From: Patescibacteria group bacterium UBA3458
GTDB taxonomy: Bacteria; Patescibacteriota; Minisyncoccia; Phycocordibacterales; UBA2100
Direction of reading: 5' to 3'
Length of the DNA stretch: 14,158 nucleotides
Assembly: GCA_002378745.1 (NCBI GenBank)
Contig: DFRR01000002.1
Location: 3,569-17,726, forward strand
Position 1 is the stretch's first letter. The number at the start of each line of letters is the position of its first letter. This document shows positions 1-6,267 of the stretch, piece after piece. Made by a program: the position numbers and the translations under genes. Below the pieces are notes generated by a model, which did no database searches, was not told the DNA's origin, and was given only the letters and a program-made list of their open reading frames with translations.

Positions 1-43
1 ATGGGCCCATTTTGGTGATTTATCTTATTTTTAACCCGTCTAT

Positions 44-1723
44 TTAGAACCGTTTTCGGATGCTTGATGATTCGGAAATGTCTTCGGTTAGCTCCGGGTC
101 GCCATCATAGCGAACGTCGCTACTATACTCGGCAACAATCGTGAGTACATCGGTTTCTCCAATTACTGCATCGCTGGAATGACGCACCGCTACAGACGTC
201 TTTTCGTTCACCACATCCGTCGTTGACAGATGCGACGCATACCAAAGCTCGGCATCAAGTGTGTCGATAACACCGGCGAGAATGACATCCGAAGAATGCG
301 TGAGGTCGACTGATACCGTTTCTGCAGTAACCGTGATGTTGCCGTTTGATGCGTGTGAGAAGTCCAGTGTAAGTGTGTCAGTAATGAGTTCATCAATCAC
401 TACATTGGTTCCATACTTTGCTTCAAGTGCCGTGAGTGTCGGTGTAGTAATCACAACATCTACCGCTGCGTTAAAGCAGCCGATACACACTCTGTTTTGT
501 TCCTTTGTATCAAGTACGAGTACTCCGTTGTGGACCGCGAATGTGCGCTGCGCGACACTTTCCTCCTTCCCTTCCAGAGTTATTGCATATACATCGCCTT
601 GTTCAATGCGTACGGTGTCTCCTGAGTGTATGCGTATGGTGTCGAATGTTTCGAGTTCATGTACCTGTTCAACAGTTGGCATGTTTTCGTAGTACGATCG
701 ATACTCGGGAATAATGCTTGATGCTGCGTGTCCGACACCAAAGAGCGCCGCGATCCATGCGAGTACGAATGCCGCAGTGAGTACACCAGTAAACTTGTTT
801 TCTTTCTTTACGAGCGACCAGCCGGCAATCACCGCGACGGCCGCCGGAATGAAGAGCAATACATAGCCTGAAATAACGCCGAGTGCATAGGTACTGCCGA
901 GTGTTACATACAGTGGCGTTGCAAAGAATCCCGCGTTCATGCCAAAGTGCAGGATTGTTGCACCAACGGTGAGCGCGATGATGTCGATAATACCGAACAC
1001 CATGAGAAGTACTCCAAAAATAATACGCGCCCATGGTCCGATATTAGAAAGTATTGTTCGTACAACACCAACGCACCATTTAAGAATCGAGAATGGTACT
1101 GCAAGAATACGCACGAGTGTCGATGTGTGCCGTTGTGTATCGACGGTACTTATTTTCTCCTTTACCAGCTTCTCAAACTGACGAAGCGTGACCGGCTCAC
1201 CCTGCATCTCCATTTTCTGCGATACGGTTTCAGCGGCAGGCATAACAATCCAGAGAATGAGGTACGCAAGAATACCAATGCCGTTAAAGAAGATCGAAAG
1301 CACGAAGAGCAATCGAATGAATACCGGGTCAACACCAAAGTATGCGGCAATACCTGAAGCAACTCCGGCAATTATTTGGTCATCGGTGTTACGGTAGAGC
1401 TTCTTTCGTGGTGTGTATGGAATGCCGTCACCATTTTCGGGCTCTTCTGCCTCCATGTCGTCAGCAATTTGTTTAAAGTCTTCAGTTGAGCCCATCTCGG
1501 CAATGATTGCCTCAACATCAGTAATGCGAATGACCTTTTTGTCTTTTCCGCGTGCAAACTTCTCAGCAATGCTAAGCTCTATGTCGTCAACGATTTCGTT
1601 CTGCTCATCTGAGTGCCGAAAGTGTGCACGAATGCTCTCAAGGTATTCGTGCAGCTGTGCGTATGCGTCTTCTTCGATAGCGAAGACGACTCCGCCGATG
1701 GTGATATTAACTACTTTTTTCAT
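44..1723 (-). CDS. PspC-domain multi-pass membrane protein with C-terminal putative adhesin (DUF2807-like) region
   Basis: A 559-aa protein, probably an envelope-stress or membrane-integrity factor. Residues 1-95 form a soluble acidic region that opens VVNITIGGVVFAIEEDAY. A PspC-like segment follows at about 105-163 (KKLYRNTDDQIIAGVASGIA, then a hydrophobic stretch ending in WIVMP). Further hydrophobic segments lie near 203-222, 234-256, 272-295 and 314-333. Residues 358-545 are beta-rich, with repeated HSSD/HASN/YSSD turns typical of DUF2807 beta-helix domains. The ATG lies inside the last codons of the upstream padR gene (17-nt overlap), with no clear Shine-Dalgarno, so translational coupling is likely. 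The N-terminal region plus PspC plus DUF2807 layout is, from memory, common in Bacteroidetes proteins, so transfer is possible. The family call is firm; the exact function is not known. No terminator is visible in the 43 bases after the stop. Confidence 0.85.
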   Translation of the reverse strand: MKKVVNITIGGVVFAIEEDAYAQLHEYLESIRAHFRHSDEQNEIVDDIELSIAEKFARGKDKKVIRITDVEAIIAEMGSTEDFKQIADDMEAEEPENGDGIPYTPRKKLYRNTDDQIIAGVASGIAAYFGVDPVFIRLLFVLSIFFNGIGILAYLILWIVMPAAETVSQKMEMQGEPVTLRQFEKLVKEKISTVDTQRHTSTLVRILAVPFSILKWCVGVVRTILSNIGPWARIIFGVLLMVFGIIDIIALTVGATILHFGMNAGFFATPLYVTLGSTYALGVISGYVLLFIPAAVAVIAGWSLVKKENKFTGVLTAAFVLAWIAALFGVGHAASSIIPEYRSYYENMPTVEQVHELETFDTIRIHSGDTVRIEQGDVYAITLEGKEESVAQRTFAVHNGVLVLDTKEQNRVCIGCFNAAVDVVITTPTLTALEAKYGTNVVIDELITDTLTLDFSHASNGNITVTAETVSVDLTHSSDVILAGVIDTLDAELWYASHLSTTDVVNEKTSVAVRHSSDAVIGETDVLTIVAEYSSDVRYDGDPELTEDISESSSIRKRF

Positions 1724-2063
1724 ATGCTTTTTTAAGAGTATTAATAGAACTGCTGAGAATAGTCCATGTTTCGAGCAACTCGTCCAACACCCGCTCGCCC
1801 ACTTTGGTTAGCGTGTAGTACTTTCGTGGCGGTCCACTTTTCGACTCTTTCCATTCGTACTCCACGAGCCCATTTTTCCGCAAGCGGCTGAGTAACGGAT
1901 ACAGCGTTCCCTCTACGATGATGAGGTCTGCTGCTTTAAGCTTTCGCAAAATATCTGATGCGTACATCTCACCTTCTGCCAGAATAAGTAGGATGGGAAA
2001 CTCGAGTAACCCTTTGCGCATTTGCACACGTGCGTTTTCAACGTTGAACGTAACCTGTTGCAT
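1707..2063 (-). CDS. PadR-family transcriptional regulator
   Basis: A 118-aa winged-helix repressor of the PadR family. The core reads RKGLLEFPILLILAEGEMYA, then SDILRKLKAADLIIVEGTLY and PLLSRLRKNGLVEYEW, and the wing is SGPPRKYYTLTKVGERVL. These are the usual PadR helix-turn-helix and beta-wing signatures. The C-terminal helix (about 95-115) should dimerise. The gene overlaps the downstream PspC-protein gene by 17 nt, so the pair is one transcript. Small PadR regulators next to PspC/DUF-type membrane proteins commonly repress their own operon. A perfect inverted repeat at 2081-2105, just upstream and over the putative -35, is the obvious operator candidate. The ligand or signal cannot be read from the sequence. 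Confidence 0.9.
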   Translation of the reverse strand: MQQVTFNVENARVQMRKGLLEFPILLILAEGEMYASDILRKLKAADLIIVEGTLYPLLSRLRKNGLVEYEWKESKSGPPRKYYTLTKVGERVLDELLETWTILSSSINTLKKAYEKSS

Positions 2064-2069
2064 GCCCCA

Positions 2070-2098
2070 AGCGTAACACTAGGTACCTTGCTTTGCAA
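2070..2098 (-). promoter_or_regulatory. Candidate promoter of the padR-pspC operon
   Basis: On the minus strand TTGCAA (2098-2093) and TACGCT (2075-2070) are separated by exactly 17 nt. The -10 keeps only the three most conserved positions (T, A and final T). Six bases separate it from the padR ATG, so the transcript would be leaderless or nearly so. The -35 lies inside the inverted repeat, as expected for autorepression. Moderate to low confidence because the -10 is weak. Confidence 0.4.
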
Positions 2099-2105
2099 GG
2101 TACCT
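2081..2105. promoter_or_regulatory. Perfect inverted repeat, candidate PadR operator
   Basis: Arms AGGTACCTTGC (2081-2091) and GCAAGGTACCT (2095-2105) are exact reverse complements around a TTT spacer. The site contains two GGTACC palindromes 8 nt apart. It lies 17 bp from the padR start codon, overlaps the putative -35 box, and has no T-tract, so an operator is a better reading than a terminator. Binding by the adjacent PadR protein is inference. Confidence 0.6.
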
Positions 2106-2130
2106 GTGGATATCGTACTTTGAGATATAG

Positions 2131-2166
2131 AAAGACGCCGAGCAGCATGGGCCGCTCGGCGTCTTT
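2131..2166 (-). terminator. Rho-independent terminator of the 55-codon gene (possibly bidirectional)
   Basis: A 13-bp perfect stem, AAAGACGCCGAGC (2131-2143) with GCTCGGCGTCTTT (2154-2166), around a 10-nt loop. On the minus strand it starts 12 nt after the stop codon of the small gene and ends in a short T run. It separates that transcript from the padR operon. The plus strand also gives a T run, but no plus-strand gene precedes it. Confidence 0.8.
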
Positions 2167-2178
2167 TCGTTGCACGTT

Positions 2179-2346
2179 CTAGAGCATGCGACCAAGCACG
2201 CTCCCGCCCAGAGCCCCACCAACAGCGAGGGATACGAGCCCCCAAGCCGATTTTGAATCCTCGGGACTGATTTGAGGAGCCAGCAAGATCATACCGATCC
2301 CCAAAAGAGCAATGCTGATTACAAGGAGTATAACTTTCGTAACCAC
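2179..2346 (-). CDS. Small membrane protein, 55 aa, GTG start
   Basis: An unrecognised small protein, missed by ATG-only or length-limited gene finding. The frame begins GTG at 2346 and stops at TAG 2181-2179. It starts MVTKVILLVISIALLGIGMI; residues 3-24 are a strong transmembrane segment. A polar linker (QISPEDSKSA) follows, then a glycine-rich hydrophobic segment at 35-55 (AVGGALGGSVLGRML) that could be a second membrane helix. Support for a real gene is good: AAAAGGAG lies 6 nt upstream of GTG, a near-consensus promoter lies further upstream (2386-2413), and a strong terminator follows the stop. It is the only gene here with an obvious Shine-Dalgarno. No function can be assigned; a small-protein toxin, a membrane-stress peptide or an uncharacterised conserved protein are all possible. 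Confidence 0.75.
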   Translation of the reverse strand: MVTKVILLVISIALLGIGMILLAPQISPEDSKSAWGLVSLAVGGALGGSVLGRML

Positions 2347-2385
2347 GGTAAGCTCCTTTTATGTGAACGCGTGAACGAAAGATAT

Positions 2386-2413
2386 ATTTTAACATGAATT
2401 AAAAATACGTCAA
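2386..2413 (-). promoter_or_regulatory. Sigma70-type promoter of the 55-codon gene
   Basis: Minus-strand TTGACG (2413-2408), a 16-nt spacer, then TAAAAT (2391-2386). The predicted leader is roughly 30 nt and holds the Shine-Dalgarno AAAAGGAG (2360-2353). It overlaps the region upstream of the divergent recG promoter, so the two may compete. Confidence 0.7.
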
Positions 2414-2429
2414 GTATCCTCTAGACATG

Positions 2430-2435
2430 TATAAT
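2430..2435 (+). promoter_or_regulatory. -10 box of recG promoter; decides the start codon
   Basis: A perfect TATAAT ends 7 nt before ATG 2443. An earlier in-frame ATG at 2434 overlaps this box and would not be on the transcript, so recG should start at 2443 on a leaderless mRNA. No good -35 is seen at 16-18 nt. Confidence 0.65.
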
Positions 2436-2442
2436 GGGCGGT

Positions 2443-4578
2443 ATGCACCCAACTGATTTACTTACGCAGCACTTTCGTTTGGTGAAGCAACAGAAAGCCG
2501 CGTTGGAAAAGCTTGATATTCATACTGTGCAAGACCTGCTCTTCCACTTCCCGAGTCGGTATGAAGACGTCGGCGCAGCTCGCCGCATCATTGACATTGT
2601 ACCCGATGAGGTGGTGACGGTGTACGGAGAACTCAGTAATCTTGAAAAGAAACTCTCGTGGCGCACCAAGCGATATGTTATTGAGGGGACGCTCAGTGAT
2701 GCGACCGGGAGTGTAAAAATACGCTGGTTTAACCAACCGTACGCGGCACAGATGTTTGAACACGCTTCATTTGTGAAAGTCACCGGCAAGCCAACCGGTA
2801 CGAAAACATTTTATTTTGCCAATCCAGCCGTTGAGGCGGTTCCAGGACTGCCAGAGTCTATCGGCAGTGGAGACGTTGATGCACTCTTTCCTGTGTATCC
2901 GGAGAGTCGAGGTATCAGCAGTCGATGGATATATCATGCGCTACAAAAAATACTTGAAAGTGGTGCACATGAACGTATAGAGGATGCTATTCCAGAAGCG
3001 GTGCTTGCTGCATACAAACTTCCAAAGCTCGCAACAGCACTCGTATGGATACACTCCCCGCACGCACAGCGTGATGCGAGTGCGGCACGAAAGCGATTCG
3101 CATTTGAAGAGGTCTTTCTCATACAAGTGGCACACCAAAAAAACTTGCATGAAACGCACGCGCTCAAGGCACCACACGTACGCGCTGAGGTGGATGCCCT
3201 GAAGAGTTTTATGCAGGCGCTTCCGTACACGCCAACCAACGCACAAACAAAAGCAATCCAGGACATCATGAGCGACTTCACAAAAGGATATCCGATGTCA
3301 CGCTTACTTGAGGGAGACGTCGGCTCAGGAAAGACGACAGTGGCTGCAGCTACCATGTACGCGATTGCGCGCGGTGCAGTAGACGGAAAGCAGTATGCAC
3401 GCCCACAAGTTGCCTATATGGTACCGACGGAAATCCTAGCAAAACAACAGTTTGCGGGGCTTATTGAAGCGTTTGAGCACTCACCTATCCCCGTTGCATT
3501 GATTACCGGCAGCGGGTGCCAAAAGTTTCCGTCGAAAGTAAATCCAAAGGAAGCGACAAAAATATCGCGTGCGCAACTTACGAAATGGGTCGCGAACGGC
3601 GAGATTCCGATTGTTGTTGGTACACATGCACTCATACAAAAAACTATTTCCTTTGAGAACCTTGCGTACGTGGTGATTGATGAACAGCATCGCTTTGGCA
3701 CCGCACAACGGAGAAAGCTCGCACAAAAAGATGGGTCAGCACCACACTTGCTCTCTATGACCGCGACCCCTATCCCCCGCACACTTGCACTCACCATCTA
3801 CGGTGACCTTGATTTGTCGGTACTTGATGAACGCCCGGCAGGACGAAAAGAAATCCGTACGATGGTTGTGCCTCCAAAGAAACGCGAAGACGTCTACACT
3901 GCAATCCGCAGTGAGTTGCACAACGGTAGACAAGCGTATGTCATCTGCCCACGCATCGACGAACCTGACCCCGAGAAAGCGCTCGCCCTACGAGTGAAGT
4001 CGGTTACCGCAGAAACGAGCCGTCTGCAGAAGGGGTCGTTCAGTGAATATACTGTTGGCTCCCTACACGGCAAAATGACCCCGACAGAAAAAGAAAAAGT
4101 GATGCATGCTTTTGAAGCCGGAGACATTGATATTCTCGTTGCAACATCCGTCGTGGAAGTGGGTGTGAACGTGCCGAACGCCACTATGATTGTTATCGAA
4201 GGCGCTGAACGCTTTGGCTTGTCACAACTACACCAGCTTCGCGGGCGGGTACAACGTTCAAGCTATCAGCCGTACTGTTACCTATTTACTGATAGCAAAA
4301 CGCAAACATCACTCGCCCGCCTGAAAGCACTTGAAAAAGCAACTGACGGATTCGCACTCGCAGAAGAAGACTTAAAATTGCGTGGTGCCGGACAGCTTGT
4401 CGGTACCCAACAATGGGGCATTTCAGACATTGGTATGGAAGCCCTGCAAAATATAAAGATGGTTGAAGCTGCACGAACAGAAGCAAAAAAACTCATTGAA
4501 CGTGATCCGACACTATCAGCGCATCCGCGTATCAGTGAGCGTATCGCGCGTACGCGGGATACGCTCCACATGGAGTAA
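2443..4578 (+). CDS. recG: ATP-dependent DNA helicase RecG
   Basis: A 711-aa superfamily 2 helicase that reverses stalled forks and branch-migrates Holliday junctions. After an N-terminal helical region comes a wedge/OB domain (about 50-150), with VTVYGELSNLEKK and KIRWFNQPYAAQMF. The helicase core has Walker A GDVGSGKT (291-298), DEQH (413-416) with RFG, motif III SMTATPIPRT (438-447), and SVVEVGVNVPNATMIVIEGA before motif VI. Length is slightly above E. coli RecG; the excess includes an insertion near GCQKFPSKVNPKEATKISRA between motifs Ia and II, which I associate with Parcubacteria. Motif VI reads QLRGRVQR, with Gln604 where most RecGs have Gly. The start at 2443 is chosen because the first ATG overlaps the -10 box. 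It is monocistronic, and a palindromic terminator follows. The identification is secure. Confidence 0.97.
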   Translation: MHPTDLLTQHFRLVKQQKAALEKLDIHTVQDLLFHFPSRYEDVGAARRIIDIVPDEVVTVYGELSNLEKKLSWRTKRYVIEGTLSDATGSVKIRWFNQPYAAQMFEHASFVKVTGKPTGTKTFYFANPAVEAVPGLPESIGSGDVDALFPVYPESRGISSRWIYHALQKILESGAHERIEDAIPEAVLAAYKLPKLATALVWIHSPHAQRDASAARKRFAFEEVFLIQVAHQKNLHETHALKAPHVRAEVDALKSFMQALPYTPTNAQTKAIQDIMSDFTKGYPMSRLLEGDVGSGKTTVAAATMYAIARGAVDGKQYARPQVAYMVPTEILAKQQFAGLIEAFEHSPIPVALITGSGCQKFPSKVNPKEATKISRAQLTKWVANGEIPIVVGTHALIQKTISFENLAYVVIDEQHRFGTAQRRKLAQKDGSAPHLLSMTATPIPRTLALTIYGDLDLSVLDERPAGRKEIRTMVVPPKKREDVYTAIRSELHNGRQAYVICPRIDEPDPEKALALRVKSVTAETSRLQKGSFSEYTVGSLHGKMTPTEKEKVMHAFEAGDIDILVATSVVEVGVNVPNATMIVIEGAERFGLSQLHQLRGRVQRSSYQPYCYLFTDSKTQTSLARLKALEKATDGFALAEEDLKLRGAGQLVGTQQWGISDIGMEALQNIKMVEAARTEAKKLIERDPTLSAHPRISERIARTRDTLHME

Positions 4579-4581
4579 CTG

Positions 4582-4616
4582 AGTTGGTAGTTGGTAGTGC
4601 ATAGTTGATAGTGCCA
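4582..4616 (+). repeat. Five imperfect tandem heptamers
   Basis: Directly after the recG stop the sequence reads as 7-nt units AGTTGGT, AGTTGGT, AGTGCAT, AGTTGAT, AGTGCCA. The first two are identical; the others differ at two or three positions at most. The tract is short and could be chance or slippage. It is transcribed as the recG 3' untranslated region before the terminator. Confidence 0.5.
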
Positions 4617-4630
4617 CGAAACCTAAACAC

Positions 4631-4658
4631 AAAAACATTCAGTTAACTGAATGTTTTT
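4631..4658. terminator. Bidirectional terminator between recG and the convergent secreted-protein operon
   Basis: The 28 nt are a perfect palindrome: AAAAACATTCAG, TTAA, CTGAATGTTTTT. Each strand forms a 12-bp stem with a 5-T tail and a TTAA loop. It lies 52 nt after the recG stop and 24 nt after the stop of the convergent gene, so it can serve both. Confidence 0.9.
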
Positions 4659-4682
4659 GAATATACATGTCTTAAGTCCGTG

Positions 4683-6266
4683 TTAGTTGCAGGCTCCTTC
4701 GCGCCAGAACTCGGCTTTTGCGGTTTCAAGCGCACATCGATTCGCGAATGTTTGATACGAATCCGCGCACACATATCCTGACGGACAGGTATTTGCTACT
4801 CGTCCACATACCGGTGTGTTTGGATATGAACATGCCGGACCGGTTGTTGGCGTACCTGCGACAAAAATAGTCTGTTCATTAAACGGCACAACCGTAAGCG
4901 GTACGTAGTTTAGTACGCGTAGTGTACGGACTGTGTATGTTCCGGGGTTGGCATATGTGTGCGAAAAACTTTTACTTACCGTAAACGAGCCACAGTCGCC
5001 TGATTCACCCTCGTATACATCTGCAGGAGAGCCATCTCCCCAATCAATGTGATATGACGAACACGATTCGTTACGTCCGGAGAACGCAACGGTGACCGAA
5101 AGCGGCGCAACGCCGGTGGTAGGCGTTACTGCCAGTGTTAGTGCGTTTGTTCGCACTTCTTCGACAACCACTTCCCATTTTCCAGTAACACCAAGCTGTC
5201 GCAGTGGTGCATTTCCTGACTTAAATGTCACTGCGTATGTGCCTGCCCGGCTATACGTATGTGTAAGTGACTCAGTACCGACATCTTGTGTGCAGTTTAC
5301 AAATTGTGCCGGTTCATGGCGGTCCGAATTGCCATCGCCCCAGCTCACTTCGTAGGACGTACAGTTGGAACTGGCAACCGGAAAGGTAACGCTGGTCGTA
5401 AACGGTGCGACTCCCTTTGTCGGGTTCAGTGAAAGCCCTGATTGCGCTGGCGAACCCACTGAAACGGCAGTTCGTCCGACGACAGGGGCTTGCGAGAGCG
5501 GTCCATGCGCCGCACGAAGTGTCACTTCGTGCACTCCAGCAACTTCATACGTGTGTGTTGCGCGTTTGTGTGCAATGTCTTTTGTACACCCGGCAGCGTT
5601 GCCTGCATCAAACACGAGCGGTGCACTACCGTCTCCCCAATCCAGATAATACGACGAGCACGACGAGCCATTGAGTGAAAATGTTGCCGTAACTTGCAGG
5701 GGCACCGGCCCTACTTCGGGAGTAATAACGAGTCCACGAGCGATTGCTGCATTAGTGGTTACGGTTGTTGCGCTTCCTGTAGTTGCGCTACCACAGTGTG
5801 CACGCATCGCACTGAGTGTGCGTGGACCAACCACGCCAAAACCAGTAGTCGCAGGTGTTCCCTGTGCTACAACGCCATACTTTGCCTGCCATCGTTGTAC
5901 TGCGGCTTGCGTAAGCGAACCGTAGTAGCCACTGATTATTGCGTCCGGATAGACACTCGGGTCAGACGCGAGAAATGTTTGTAGCTGTGTCACTGCTGAC
6001 CCCTCATCTCCATAGCGAAGTACTTGCGTTCCACTGAAGCATGTGCCGCGCGCGACAGTACTTGTTGGCACCGTTCCAACGGTTGTCTGCACTGGCCCGA
6101 CGCTACCACCTTCAATACGTTGTAATTGTCCTTGCAGGGTTTGTACTTGCGAAAGGAGTGCGTTGATGCGCGCGAGTATTTCATCATTTGTAAGCGCACG
6201 AGACACACTCGGCATGAAGATAAGGCCAACGAGAAAGAATGAAAGAACTAAAAAGCGAGCGTGCAT
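4683..6266 (-). CDS. Secreted protein: coiled coil, peptidoglycan-binding fold, three Cys-paired PKD domains, C-terminal Kazal-like domain
   Basis: A 527-aa exported protein, probably bound to the cell wall. It has a signal peptide at 1-24 and a short coiled coil at 26-52 (LARINALLSQVQTLQGQLQ). A PG_binding_1-like domain spans about 76-158 (LRYGDEGSAVTQLQTFL, ISGYYG, ATTGFGVVGPRT) and is bounded by Cys76 and Cys158. Three PKD domains follow at about 178-270, 277-369 and 375-470. Each has a WGDG motif and a Cys pair (203/227, 302/325, 402/425). The tail (479-526) has six Cys with PVCG and a YQTFANRC motif, as in Kazal-type modules. Only 1 nt separates its ATG from the stop of the upstream gene and no Shine-Dalgarno is seen, so it is co-transcribed and probably coupled. 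Domain calls are by eye; the ligand is unknown. Confidence 0.85.
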   Translation of the reverse strand: MHARFLVLSFFLVGLIFMPSVSRALTNDEILARINALLSQVQTLQGQLQRIEGGSVGPVQTTVGTVPTSTVARGTCFSGTQVLRYGDEGSAVTQLQTFLASDPSVYPDAIISGYYGSLTQAAVQRWQAKYGVVAQGTPATTGFGVVGPRTLSAMRAHCGSATTGSATTVTTNAAIARGLVITPEVGPVPLQVTATFSLNGSSCSSYYLDWGDGSAPLVFDAGNAAGCTKDIAHKRATHTYEVAGVHEVTLRAAHGPLSQAPVVGRTAVSVGSPAQSGLSLNPTKGVAPFTTSVTFPVASSNCTSYEVSWGDGNSDRHEPAQFVNCTQDVGTESLTHTYSRAGTYAVTFKSGNAPLRQLGVTGKWEVVVEEVRTNALTLAVTPTTGVAPLSVTVAFSGRNESCSSYHIDWGDGSPADVYEGESGDCGSFTVSKSFSHTYANPGTYTVRTLRVLNYVPLTVVPFNEQTIFVAGTPTTGPACSYPNTPVCGRVANTCPSGYVCADSYQTFANRCALETAKAEFWREGACN

Positions 6267-6267
6267 G

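Noticed and set aside
1913..2395. 160-codon minus frame across the padR promoter region
   Set aside because: It runs through the terminator hairpin, operator palindrome and padR in the wrong frame; composition is not protein-like. The 55-codon GTG frame has the signals.
2434..2442. ATG 2434 as recG start
   Set aside because: It overlaps the TATAAT box, so it is unlikely to be transcribed; the next ATG is 9 nt later.
5092..5925. Series of plus-strand open frames opposite the 527-aa PKD protein
   Set aside because: They arise from codon bias of the Thr/Ser/Gly-rich gene on the other strand and show no start signals or domain features.
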